Below are positions 1 through 7,920 of a stretch of DNA of 48,725 nucleotides, piece after piece; positions within the stretch are counted from its first letter, which is position 1; every line of letters starts with the position of its first letter. The translations under genes were made by a program, and so were the position numbers. This DNA comes from an uncultured Clostridia bacterium (GTDB taxonomy: Bacteria; Bacillota; Clostridia; Oscillospirales; Oscillospiraceae), in NCBI GenBank assembly GCA_947173485.1, contig CAMWFH010000021.1, positions 1-48,725 on the forward strand, given 5' to 3'. The notes under the pieces are model-generated. The model did not search any database, was not told the DNA's origin, and saw only the letters and a list, made by a program, of their open reading frames with translations.

Positions 1-132
1 CGGCTGGATAAGTTGTACAAATGTATAAAATGGGGACCGTCAAAGGGCCGCTGTAGCAAAATGATTGCACGATCTCCCACAGAAGTCAAGAGCGGAGAGG
101 ACAAAAAGACGGAGAAAACAACGAGATCCGTC

Positions 133-161
133 TTGCGTTTTTTGTGGGAAAATGATAAAGT
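133..161 (+). promoter_or_regulatory. Putative sigma-A promoter for the first gene
   Basis: A -35 like TTGCGT (133-138) and a -10 like TAAAGT (156-161) are 17 bp apart, with an extended -10 TG just upstream. The 228 bases before the first gene show nothing else convincing; the open frame simply runs upstream past the real start. The -35 is the same hexamer as in the Tad operon promoter. Confidence 0.45.
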
Positions 162-228
162 AGGGGAGAACGAGCGAGGCCATGCCCCCAGATCGGGGGA
201 CAGCCGATCTGACAGGGAGGACTTTTGC

Positions 229-981
229 ATGATCGATCTGAACGACCCCGTCTGGGGCACGCTCCACGCCGCCGTCTCCAGCTATCAGAACGTCCTGCGG
301 GACCTGGCGGAGGGCCGGGGAGACCTGCGGGAAAATATAGAGGTCCTGGCGGAGGACCTGAGCCACCAGCTCAGCTGGTATGACGCCACCGCCTACGTTC
401 TGCCCCACCTGGGGGCCCTGTGCGGGACCTTGGAGGATGGGGACTGCGTGTATCTGCTGGCCCAGCTTGGCGCGGCCATCGCCGCTGAGGCCAGCTGCCC
501 CCTGGAGCCGGACAGCGAGGCGCATCGGGAGTTCCACGAGGGCCTGGCGATCCTGGCCCAGGAGGCCCGGCGGCTCATCGTGGACCCAACAGTCCAGGAG
601 ATGCTGGGGCAGGATACGGAGCTTGCCCAGATGTTCGCCCTGTCCGCCCTGGCCCTGCTGGGGGACCGGCGGCACGCCTACGACCTGTTCCTCCTGTCCG
701 CCTACTGCTGGCAGGACGGCCACGCCGCCTGTGCCTGCGGCTGGAACAATGAGGAGTTCCCCCTGCTGGAGGCGGACTGCATCCTCCCCGCCCAGATCGC
801 CCCCTGGGACGGCAAACACCTGACAGACGAGGCGGTCTGGTTCAGCGGCCTGCTGGCCCTGGCGGGGGACGAGGAGATCGCGCCCGCCCTGCCCCGGGTC
901 TACGGCGCCGGCGTCTGCCCCCAGTGCGGCAAGAAAGAGCCCTATTGGGCCTGGCTGGACCGCTTTATGGAAGAATATTGA
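229..981 (+). CDS. Hypothetical helical (HEAT-like) protein with C-terminal CxxC
   Basis: A protein of 250 residues that I do not recognise with certainty. The start at 229 is chosen because AGGGAGG lies 8 bases upstream; the frame stays open further upstream but without a ribosome site. The sequence is acidic and almost all helical, with repeated Leu/Ala-rich segments, then a Cys/Trp-rich stretch (CACGWNNEE, then PWDGK) and a final CPQCGKK that could bind metal. The layout resembles helical-repeat proteins found among polymorphic-toxin immunity genes, but this is only an impression. It lies 34 bp upstream of the IMP cyclohydrolase gene and may be cotranscribed with it. Confidence 0.6.
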   Translation: MIDLNDPVWGTLHAAVSSYQNVLRDLAEGRGDLRENIEVLAEDLSHQLSWYDATAYVLPHLGALCGTLEDGDCVYLLAQLGAAIAAEASCPLEPDSEAHREFHEGLAILAQEARRLIVDPTVQEMLGQDTELAQMFALSALALLGDRRHAYDLFLLSAYCWQDGHAACACGWNNEEFPLLEADCILPAQIAPWDGKHLTDEAVWFSGLLALAGDEEIAPALPRVYGAGVCPQCGKKEPYWAWLDRFMEEY

Positions 982-1015
982 GAAAAAACGGATAGGAACG
1001 AAAAAGGAGAGAGCT

Positions 1016-1750
1016 ATGGAACAGTTGGACCTCTGTGCCCTTCTGCGGCAAAACAGCTACCCAGGCCGGGGCATCCTGGCCGGCCGGACCGAGACCCACA
1101 CGGTGGCCGCCTACTTCATCATGGGCCGCAGCGAGAACAGCCGGAACCGGGTCTTTGAGGCCACGCCGGACGGCATCCGCACCCGGGCCTTTGACGAGAG
1201 CAAAATGACCGACCCGTCCCTGATCATCTATCACCCTGTCCGGCAGCTCCAGCACATCACCATCGTCACCAACGGCGACCAGACCGACACTATCCGGGAC
1301 TACATAGACGCCGGGGGCGATTTTGAGGAGGCCCTGTACACCCGGACCTTCGAGCCGGACGGGCCCAACTGGACCCCCCGAATCTCCGCCATGCTCCTCC
1401 CCTGGCGGGGGAAGCGGGGGACGGGGGTCAACGTCCAAATGTCCATCCTCAAGAGCTTGGATGGGGACCCGGCCTGCTGCTGCCGGCAGTTTTTCGCCTA
1501 TCAGGATGTGCCTGCCGGCACCGGCTTCTTCCTCAGCACCTACCAGGGGGACGGCGCCCCCCTGCCCTCCTTTGCCGGGGAGCCCCTGCGGGTGGCCGTC
1601 ACGGCCCCTGACGCGGATACCCTGGCGGACCGGCTGTGGGAGAGCCTCAACGGGGAGAACAAGGTGGCCCTTTTCGTCCAGTACACCCCCCTGGACGGTC
1701 CCATGGACGGCAGCGACGCAGTGCGGGTCCTCCGCAACAAGCTGGGGTGA
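1016..1750 (+). CDS. purO: IMP cyclohydrolase, archaeal PurO type
   Basis: Predicted cytosolic enzyme of 244 residues that closes FAICAR to IMP, the last step of de novo purine synthesis. The N-terminal signature (YPGRGI, then AYFIMGRSENSRNR near residues 18-46) is typical of the IMP_cyclohyd family, as are the YHPVR and TNGDQTD segments and the length. Most bacteria use the C-terminal part of PurH instead; PurO-like proteins are known in archaea and in some clostridia. AAGGAGAG stands just upstream of the ATG. A strong terminator follows, then a nucleoside importer, so the neighbourhood is about purines. Whether a PurH lies elsewhere cannot be seen. Confidence 0.85.
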   Translation: MEQLDLCALLRQNSYPGRGILAGRTETHTVAAYFIMGRSENSRNRVFEATPDGIRTRAFDESKMTDPSLIIYHPVRQLQHITIVTNGDQTDTIRDYIDAGGDFEEALYTRTFEPDGPNWTPRISAMLLPWRGKRGTGVNVQMSILKSLDGDPACCCRQFFAYQDVPAGTGFFLSTYQGDGAPLPSFAGEPLRVAVTAPDADTLADRLWESLNGENKVALFVQYTPLDGPMDGSDAVRVLRNKLG

Positions 1751-1822
1751 CAGGGCGATATGTCCCTTTGCACATATTCCCCTTCCGGCAGGGGAGGAGG
1801 GCAGTATATTTTCAACAAAATC

Positions 1823-1855
1823 ATAAGCCTGTCACGTTGACAGGCTTATTTTTTG
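1823..1855 (+). terminator. Rho-independent terminator after purO
   Basis: A perfect 11-bp stem (1823-1833 pairing with 1839-1849) with loop ACGTT is followed by a run of Ts. It ends the first transcript. Its 3' arm also carries the -35 box of the next promoter. Confidence 0.9.
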
Positions 1856-1865
1856 TTGGTAAAAT
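1837..1865 (+). promoter_or_regulatory. Near-consensus sigma-A promoter of the nucleoside importer
   Basis: TTGACA (1837-1842) and TAAAAT (1860-1865) are separated by exactly 17 bp. Transcription would start near 1872, giving a leader of about 57 bases, too short for a known purine riboswitch. The -35 sits inside the upstream terminator stem. Confidence 0.75.
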
Positions 1866-1928
1866 TTGAATATCCCAAGCGGGATCGCGGCATAGTACAT
1901 CGTACAGACTGTTAAGGAGGATCGGAAC

Positions 1929-2969
1929 ATGAAGAGAAGAACACTCGCGCTGATGTTGGCAGTGGTGATGGCCTTTGGCCTCCTGGCCGGCTGCGGCAAC
2001 AAGGACGACAAGACCCCCGATGACAAGGGAAACACCCAGACCGATGGCAAAAAGACCGCGGCGGACGTGAAGATCGTCCTGCTGCTCCCCGGCGATATCA
2101 ACGACCAGGGCTGGAACGCCTCCAACTACGCCGGCGTGGTGGCCTGCAACGAGCAGCTGGGCACCAGCATGGAGTATGTGGAAGCGGTCCAGGACGCGGA
2201 CTTCGAGTCCACCTTCCGGGAGTACGCAGTGAAGGGCTATGATATCATCATGGCCGCCGGCTCCCAGTTCGATGAGGCCGCCGCTACCGTGGCCGCCCAG
2301 TACCCCGACACCCTGTTCATGGTGGTCAACGGCTCCAACTCCGATGGCGACAACCTCTGCCCCCTGTTCCCCAAGGAGTATGAGGCGTCCTACCTGGGCG
2401 CGGTCATCGCCGGCTACCTCACCGAGAGCGGCAAGTTCGGCCTCATCGGCGGCGACCCCAACCAGGCCATGAAGGACCTGATGGCCGTCTACGGCAAGAC
2501 CGCCGTGTCCATCGCCAAGGAGCGGGGCATCACGGACGCGGAGTACACCCTGGCCTACTCCAACAGCTGGAGCGACGTGGCCCTGGGCAAGCAGATGAGC
2601 GAGAGCATGATCGATGCCGGCGCGGACGTGATGTTCGTCTACGCCAATGAGCTGGGCCTGGGCGTCATCAACGGCGCCAAGGAGAAGGGCGCCAAGGTAG
2701 TGGGCTACTCCTCCGACCAGACCCAGATCGACCCCGCCACTGTCGTGGCCTCCATCGACTTCGACTACGCCACCATGTACGTCTGGGCCATCAACGAGTG
2801 GCTGGGCGGCAACCTGAAGGGCCACCAGATCGTGGAGGTGGGCGTCCCCGAGGACATCTACTTCCCCGTCTACACCGACAACTGCCCCGCTGAGGCCAAG
2901 ACGGCCTGTGATGAGGCTGTAGCAGCCTTGAAAGCCGGCTCCGTTGACTTGAAGGCACTGTTCGACTAA
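1929..2969 (+). CDS. BMP family nucleoside-binding lipoprotein of an ABC importer
   Basis: Extracellular substrate-binding lipoprotein of 346 residues. A signal peptide (MKRRT, then a hydrophobic stretch) ends in a lipobox LLAGC with the lipidated Cys at residue 22, followed by a charged linker. The rest matches the basic membrane protein/PnrA family: GDINDQGWN near the start of the mature domain, the AAGSQF region, LIGGDP, and GYSSDQ near the C terminus. The family binds purine nucleosides or related compounds. AAGGAGG precedes the start. It is first in an operon with its ATPase and two permeases, and an attenuating hairpin after it would let it be made in excess, as is usual for binding proteins. 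Confidence 0.92.
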   Translation: MKRRTLALMLAVVMAFGLLAGCGNKDDKTPDDKGNTQTDGKKTAADVKIVLLLPGDINDQGWNASNYAGVVACNEQLGTSMEYVEAVQDADFESTFREYAVKGYDIIMAAGSQFDEAAATVAAQYPDTLFMVVNGSNSDGDNLCPLFPKEYEASYLGAVIAGYLTESGKFGLIGGDPNQAMKDLMAVYGKTAVSIAKERGITDAEYTLAYSNSWSDVALGKQMSESMIDAGADVMFVYANELGLGVINGAKEKGAKVVGYSSDQTQIDPATVVASIDFDYATMYVWAINEWLGGNLKGHQIVEVGVPEDIYFPVYTDNCPAEAKTACDEAVAALKAGSVDLKALFD

Positions 2970-2978
2970 GGCAAAGCT

Positions 2979-3015
2979 CGGGCCTGTCTCCAAGGGGGGA
3001 CAGGCCCGTTTTCTG
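2979..3015 (+). terminator. Hairpin between binding protein and ATPase genes (likely attenuator)
   Basis: CGGGCCTGTC (2979-2988) pairs with GACAGGCCCG (2999-3008) and TTTT follows. No new promoter is obvious before the ATPase start at 3072, so this is probably a partial terminator that lowers expression of the downstream importer genes. Confidence 0.75.
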
Positions 3016-3071
3016 CTTTGCCTCTTAGCTGCCGCGGCACAGCGGCGAAATGGGAGAGAATAGGAGAGAAT

Positions 3072-4595
3072 ATGGGAACGCCCGCAGTAGAGCTCCAGCA
3101 TGTCACCAAATGCTTTGCGAAGGTCGTCGCCAATAAGGACGTGTCCCTCACGGTCAACGCCGGGGAGGTCGTGGCCCTTCTGGGAGAGAACGGCGCAGGC
3201 AAGAGCACCATCATGAAGATCCTGTACGGCCTTTACGGGATGGATGAGGGCAAGATCCTGATCCGGGGCGAAGAGGTCCAGATCAAGAGCCCGGCGGATG
3301 CCATGAGCCGGGGCATCGCCATGATCCAGCAGCACTTTTCCCTGGTCCCCACCCATACGGCGGCGGAGAACATCATCCTGGGGAACGTACACGGCTACAT
3401 CCCCATCAAGGAATACGAGGAGAAGCTGAAGAAGATCGCCCAGGAGCACGGCTTCGATGTCCCCATGGACCGCCCGGTGGGCCAGCTGGCCGTGGGCCAG
3501 CAGCAGAAGATCGAGATCCTGAAGGCGCTCTATATCAACACCAGCATCCTGATCATGGACGAGCCCACCGCCGTCCTGACCCCCCAGGAGTCCGACAACC
3601 TGATGCAGTTCATCAAGAACTTCGCCGCCAAGGGCAACAGCGTGGTCTTCATCACCCACAAGATGAAGGAGGTCATGGAGGTGGCGGACCAGATCGTGGT
3701 CATGCGCAACGGGGTGGTGGTGGACAAGGTCCGCCGGGAGGAGACCAACGAGCAGGCCCTGGCCCACATGATGATCGGCCAGGACATCGTGCCCCCGGCC
3801 CGCACTGACTCCGGCGAGGAGACCGGGGAGGAGATCCTGCGCTTCGAGAACGTCTCCTTCCAGGAGAAGCGGGGGACGGCTCTCCTCCAGGACATCTCCT
3901 TCACCCTCCACGGCGGGGAGATCTTTGGCATCGCCGGCGTCAGCGGCAACGGCCAGGACGAGGTCTGCGATATCATCAGCGGCGTGAAGCGCCCCACGGC
4001 GGGCCGGCTGTTCTTCTGCGGGGAGGACATCAGCCAGACCTCCATCCGCGCCCGGAACGCCGCCGGCATCGGCTATGTCCCAGTGGACCGGTACCGGGAC
4101 GGCATGGTCATGGATATGACCCTGGCGGAGAACGTGCTGCTGAAGGGGTGCTTCGATAAGAAGTGGATCAACAAGGGCTTCATCCGGGAGCGCCTGCTGA
4201 ACAAGTATACCGATGAGATCATCCAGAAGCACCGGGTCAAGGCCACCGGCTGGAGCGACATGGCCGGGGGCCTCTCCGGCGGCAACCAGCAGAAGCTGGT
4301 GCTGGGGAGAGAGGTGGACGTAGGCACCCGGCTGCTGGTGTTCAACCAGCCCACCCGGGGGCTGGACATGGGGGCGGTGGACCGCATCCACCATGTGATC
4401 ATGGAGGAGAAGGCGAAGAAAAAGGCCATCCTCCTGGTGTCTACCGAGCTGACCGAGATCTTTGAGATGTGCGACCGGATCGCCATCATGCACAACGGCC
4501 GGTTCATGGGGATCTACCGCAACGGCGAGCTGACCACAGAGCAGATCGGCCTGCTGATGGCCGGCGTGGAGGAGAAGAAGGAGGCGGCCCAATGA
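3072..4595 (+). CDS. Nucleoside ABC transporter ATP-binding protein (two ABC domains)
   Basis: Cytosolic ATPase of 507 residues powering the importer. The start at 3072 is preferred to an upstream ATG because TAGGAGAG lies just before it. Two nucleotide-binding domains are fused in tandem, as in the YufO/RbsA/MglA type. The first has a full Walker A (GENGAGKST), a QQH Q-loop, a signature VGQQQKIE and Walker B LIMDEPTAVL. The second has a degenerate Walker A (GVSGNGQDE) and signature LSGGNQQK, with asparagine for aspartate in its Walker B (FNQPTRGL), all usual in this family. Its stop overlaps the next start (ATGA), so translation is coupled. Confidence 0.93.
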   Translation: MGTPAVELQHVTKCFAKVVANKDVSLTVNAGEVVALLGENGAGKSTIMKILYGLYGMDEGKILIRGEEVQIKSPADAMSRGIAMIQQHFSLVPTHTAAENIILGNVHGYIPIKEYEEKLKKIAQEHGFDVPMDRPVGQLAVGQQQKIEILKALYINTSILIMDEPTAVLTPQESDNLMQFIKNFAAKGNSVVFITHKMKEVMEVADQIVVMRNGVVVDKVRREETNEQALAHMMIGQDIVPPARTDSGEETGEEILRFENVSFQEKRGTALLQDISFTLHGGEIFGIAGVSGNGQDEVCDIISGVKRPTAGRLFFCGEDISQTSIRARNAAGIGYVPVDRYRDGMVMDMTLAENVLLKGCFDKKWINKGFIRERLLNKYTDEIIQKHRVKATGWSDMAGGLSGGNQQKLVLGREVDVGTRLLVFNQPTRGLDMGAVDRIHHVIMEEKAKKKAILLVSTELTEIFEMCDRIAIMHNGRFMGIYRNGELTTEQIGLLMAGVEEKKEAAQ

Positions 4596-5653
4596 AGAGA
4601 GCCAATATCCTGCTGTACAACATCGGCGCGGTGGCCGTGGGCCTGGTGATCAGCGCCTGCCTCCTGCTGTTCCTGGGGGTCGATCCCATCTCGGTCTGCG
4701 GCCAGACCCTGGGCAAGATCCTCAGCGACAAGTACAACGTGGGCGAGGTGCTGGTGAAGGCCACGCCCCTGATCTTCACGTCCCTGGCCTTCGCTTTCAC
4801 CTATAAGGCGAACCTGTTCAACATCGGGGCCCAGGGCCAGTTCCTTATGGGCTCCATCGTGGCCATCGCCCTGTCCCTGGCCCTCCAGGACGTGGTGCCC
4901 ACCTTCCTGCTGCTGCTCCTGGTGCTGCTGGGCTCCTTTGCCGCCGGCGCGGTGGTGGGCGGCCTGATCGGCGCGGCCAAGGCCAAGTTCAGCGCCAACG
5001 AGTTCCTGGTGAGCATGATGTCCACCTATGTGGTCACCAACTTCATGGACTACCTCCTGCGCACCAGCCTCCAGGAGACCAAGGCGGAGTATATGCAGAC
5101 CGACGCCATCTCCTCCAGCGCCTACCTGCCCAACATCCTGCCAGGGACCCGGGTCCACCTGGGCTTTGCGCTGGCGGTGGTGGTGGCGGTGCTGATCTGG
5201 GTGCTGCTGAACAAGACCTCCCTGGGCTTCCAGATCCGGGCGGTGGGCAAGAACCCCTCCGCCGCCGGCCTGGGGGGCATCAACGCCAAGGCGATCACCA
5301 TCATCGCCTTCCTGATCTCCGGCGGTCTGGCGGGCCTGGCGGGCCTGACGGAGATCAACGGCGTGCAGCATATGCTCCTTCGGGACTTCAACGCCTCCAT
5401 CGGCTCCTATGGCATCGGCATCGCCATCCTGGCCAACGGCAACCCCATCGGGTGCATCTTCGCCTCCATCCTCTTTGGGTTCCTGAATATCATGGGCACC
5501 ACCATGGGCCGTCTGCCTGGACTGAGCATCCCGGCCAGCATCATCGAGCTGATCGAGGGGATCGTGATGATCTGCGTCATCATCTCCTACGCGGCCCGGT
5601 ACTATATGGAGAATCGAAGCGAGAAGCGGCGCATGAGAAAGGCTGGTGCATGA
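4592..5653 (+). CDS. ABC transporter permease (YufP type)
   Basis: Inner-membrane permease of 353 residues with a cytoplasmic N terminus (MKRANILLYN) and about eight to ten hydrophobic segments. It belongs to the branched-chain/ribose/nucleoside BPD_transp_2 family. The conserved motif after the middle, LGFQIRAVGKNPSAAGLGGI, is the cytoplasmic loop that contacts the ATPase. The start overlaps the ATPase stop by four bases. It pairs with the second permease just downstream to form a heterodimeric channel for the nucleoside delivered by the lipoprotein. Confidence 0.92.
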   Translation: MKRANILLYNIGAVAVGLVISACLLLFLGVDPISVCGQTLGKILSDKYNVGEVLVKATPLIFTSLAFAFTYKANLFNIGAQGQFLMGSIVAIALSLALQDVVPTFLLLLLVLLGSFAAGAVVGGLIGAAKAKFSANEFLVSMMSTYVVTNFMDYLLRTSLQETKAEYMQTDAISSSAYLPNILPGTRVHLGFALAVVVAVLIWVLLNKTSLGFQIRAVGKNPSAAGLGGINAKAITIIAFLISGGLAGLAGLTEINGVQHMLLRDFNASIGSYGIGIAILANGNPIGCIFASILFGFLNIMGTTMGRLPGLSIPASIIELIEGIVMICVIISYAARYYMENRSEKRRMRKAGA

Positions 5654-5654
5654 C

Positions 5655-6563
5655 ATGACGAACCTGTTGACCCGTGCTATCATGATGAGCACGCCCCTGC
5701 TCTTAGGCGCCCTGGCGGAGGTGTACGCTGAGCGCACCGGCATGATGATCTGCGCCATCGAGGGCATCTTCCTGATCGGCGCCTGGGGCGGCTTCGTAGG
5801 GACATATTTGACCGGCAGCCTGCTGGTGGGCCTGCTGGCGGCGATCGCGGCGGGCGTGCTGATGGCCGCGGTCTACGCCTTCGTGACCGTGACCCTCCGC
5901 CAGCAGCAGGTGGTCACCGGCACCGCGCTGAACATCCTGGCGGTGGGCATCTGTGCCTTCTTCCAGCGGGTGCTGTTCGGCGTGCCCACCACCCCGCTCC
6001 AGATCGAGACCCTGCCGAAGCTCTCGATCCCCCTGCTGTCGAAGATCCCCTTCCTGGGCGAGATCTTCTTCCAGCAGAACATCCTGACCTATCTGGCCTA
6101 CATCCTGATCCCCGTGGCCATCTTCGTCCTGTTCAAGACCTCCCTGGGCCTGACCCTCCGGTCCACTGGCGAGAACCCGGTGGCGGTGGACGTGGCGGGA
6201 ATCGATGTCCAGCGGGTCCGGTTCCTGACGGTCCTGGCGGCGGGGGGCATGGGCGGCCTGGCCGGCTCCTTCTACACCGTGGGCTATCTGGGGATGTTCA
6301 CCACCAACATCATCGGCGGCCGGGGCTGGATCGCCTTCGCTATCTGCTTCCTGGGCAACTGGACCCCCAAGGGGGCGGTCCTGGGGACCCTGGCCTTCGG
6401 CCTGGCGGACGCCATCTCCGTCCACTTCCGCACCGGCGCGGCGGCGGTGCCCACAGAGCTGATCATCGCCCTGCCCTATATCCTGACCATCGTGCTGACC
6501 ATCTTCCGCAGCAACTTCCAGGTCCCGGCCAAGCTGGGCGTGCCCTACAGCAAGGAGAACTAG
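5655..6563 (+). CDS. ABC transporter permease (YufQ type)
   Basis: Second membrane permease of the nucleoside importer, 302 residues and strongly hydrophobic. It carries the family loop LGLTLRSTGENPVAVDVAGI and the ending FRSNFQVPAKLG. I chose the ATG at 5655, 12 bases after GAAAGG; a GTG at 5646 in the same frame would overlap the previous stop but lies only 3 bases from that site. The gene closes the operon, and a strong terminator follows. Confidence 0.92.
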   Translation: MTNLLTRAIMMSTPLLLGALAEVYAERTGMMICAIEGIFLIGAWGGFVGTYLTGSLLVGLLAAIAAGVLMAAVYAFVTVTLRQQQVVTGTALNILAVGICAFFQRVLFGVPTTPLQIETLPKLSIPLLSKIPFLGEIFFQQNILTYLAYILIPVAIFVLFKTSLGLTLRSTGENPVAVDVAGIDVQRVRFLTVLAAGGMGGLAGSFYTVGYLGMFTTNIIGGRGWIAFAICFLGNWTPKGAVLGTLAFGLADAISVHFRTGAAAVPTELIIALPYILTIVLTIFRSNFQVPAKLGVPYSKEN

Positions 6564-6584
6564 AGCAGCATCCCAAAAGCACAG

Positions 6585-6624
6585 CACCGGCAGTCCCGTC
6601 AACAGGGACTGCCGGTGTTTTTTG
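6585..6624 (+). terminator. Terminator between convergent importer and Tad operons
   Basis: A perfect 13-bp stem (6585-6597 with 6605-6617) with loop GTCAACA is followed by TTTTTT. It ends the plus-strand importer operon and, with A-rich flanks, may also serve the minus-strand Tad operon that stops at 6635. Confidence 0.92.
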
Positions 6625-6634
6625 CTCGTTCTTC

Positions 6635-7156
6635 TTATAGCAGGTCCTGCCACAGGGGGACGAAGCAGGCGAGGAGGGTCCCCAGCGCCACGAAGGGGGC
6701 GAAGGGCAGCTCGCCCTCGGTGCCCTTTTGGGGCACATAGGGGTGGAAGGACCGGTCCATCAGCAGGAAGCGCAGATGGTCCCAGACCCGCTTCAGCCGG
6801 GAGAGCAGTTCCCCCCGGACCAGCAGCAGGAGCAGTCCAATGCCCCCACCCAGGACCACCGCCCAGCACAGGCTGTCCAGCACCCAGAGCCAGCTGGCGG
6901 TGAGGGCCCCCAGGGCGGCGAAGAGCTTGGCGTCCCCGGCCCGGAAGATGCCCAGGAGCCAGAGGACGACGCCCAGGACCAGCCCAAAGGCCATAGCCCC
7001 CAGAGCGCCCAGGAGGTGCCGGTCAAGGAGGGCCAGCACCAGTCCCGCCGCCGCCAGGGGCACGGTCAGCCGGTTGGGGATCTTCCGTTGGCGGAGGTCC
7101 GTCCAGCTGGCGGCGATAAGGCCCAGGGCCAGCAGGAGGCAACGCGGAGCGCTCAC
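6635..7156 (-). CDS. Type IV prepilin peptidase, A24 family (TadV/CpaA type)
   Basis: Membrane aspartyl protease of 173 residues, predicted to cut the leader of Flp pilin and TadE-like proteins. Both A24 active-site regions are visible: the first Asp in WTDLRQRKIPN near residue 18 and the second in FRAGDAKL (GxGD-type) in the middle. The ending LPFAPFVALG is typical. The start is the GTG at 7156, overlapping the PP2C stop (GTGA); a longer frame upstream would run through the phosphatase. It is last in the Tad operon and is one of two prepilin peptidases there. Confidence 0.85.
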   Translation of the reverse strand: MSAPRCLLLALGLIAASWTDLRQRKIPNRLTVPLAAAGLVLALLDRHLLGALGAMAFGLVLGVVLWLLGIFRAGDAKLFAALGALTASWLWVLDSLCWAVVLGGGIGLLLLLVRGELLSRLKRVWDHLRFLLMDRSFHPYVPQKGTEGELPFAPFVALGTLLACFVPLWQDLL

Positions 7157-7920
7157 AGCCGCCGCCCCTTGGTCATCCGCACCAGGATAGCGGTCAGATT
7201 GTCGGAGGCCGGGCCGGTCAGGATCTGGGCGGCCATGGTGTCCAGCAGCTCCTGGACCGGGCCCCGCCAGGTGCGCAGGAGGGCGGGGTCCATCTCCTGG
7301 TAGAACCCATCGGAGCAAAGGAGGATGCTGTCGCCGTAGGAGAGCCGGCCCGCGGAGCGGCCCAGGGTGTAGTCCCGGTTCACCCCCAGGGCGCTGACCA
7401 GCACATGCCGCCGGGGGTGGACGGCGGCCTCCTCCGGGGTGAGGTGGCCGGCGTCGATCTCCTGCTGGCACCAGGTCTGGTCCCGGGTGATCTGCCGGAG
7501 GTCCCCGTCCTCCAGGAGGTAGCCCCGGCTGTCGCCCACCTGGAAGACCCGGTACTCCCCCTCATAGAGGAACAGGAGGGACAGGGTGGTGCCGGACCGC
7601 TGGGAGATCCGCTGGGACCGGCTGCACAGCTGCCAGTTGACCGCCTCGATGGCCACGGCCAGACTGTCCTCCAGCTGCTCCCAGTCCAGCTCCGGGGAGA
7701 TCAGCTCCGGCAGCTGGGTGGACCACCACTGGTCCAGCCCCTGGACTGCCTGGCTGCTGGCCTCCGCGCCGTTGGCCAGACCGCCCATGCCGTCCGCCAC
7801 CGCCAGCATCAAAAATTCCCGGGGGCCTACGCTGCCCCGGCGGAGCAGCAGACTGTCCTGGTTCTCGCTTCGCCGGTTGCCCTGGTGGGTCATATAGCCC
7901 ACCTCATACTGGCACAGCAT
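7153..7920 (-). CDS. PP2C family serine/threonine phosphatase
   Basis: Metal-dependent protein phosphatase of 255 residues. Conserved PP2C motifs appear in order: GNRRSENQDS near residue 15, VADGMGG with the metal-binding Asp, SGTTLSLLFL, QVGDSRGYLL, LLCSDGF and SDNLTAILV. It would remove phosphate from Ser/Thr residues. It sits directly after a phosphopeptide-binding FHA gene and before a prepilin peptidase in the Tad operon, which suggests control of the pilus by protein phosphorylation. No Ser/Thr kinase is in the window, so the partner must be elsewhere. No membrane segment is evident. Confidence 0.9.
   Translation of the reverse strand: MLCQYEVGYMTHQGNRRSENQDSLLLRRGSVGPREFLMLAVADGMGGLANGAEASSQAVQGLDQWWSTQLPELISPELDWEQLEDSLAVAIEAVNWQLCSRSQRISQRSGTTLSLLFLYEGEYRVFQVGDSRGYLLEDGDLRQITRDQTWCQQEIDAGHLTPEEAAVHPRRHVLVSALGVNRDYTLGRSAGRLSYGDSILLCSDGFYQEMDPALLRTWRGPVQELLDTMAAQILTGPASDNLTAILVRMTKGRRL

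Noticed and set aside
13..228. Extension of the first gene upstream to position 13
   Set aside because: A good ribosome site and a promoter-like pair place the start at 229; the extra 72 residues are Lys/Arg-rich without a family match.
1872..1928. Purine riboswitch before the nucleoside importer
   Set aside because: The leader from the predicted start is only about 57 bases and shows no three-way junction or conserved purine aptamer words.
1821..4592. A 923-codon open frame on the minus strand opposite the nucleoside importer
   Set aside because: It is the reverse shadow of the binding-protein and ATPase genes: Leu/His/Asp/Gly-rich low-complexity translation, no ribosome site and no known domain.
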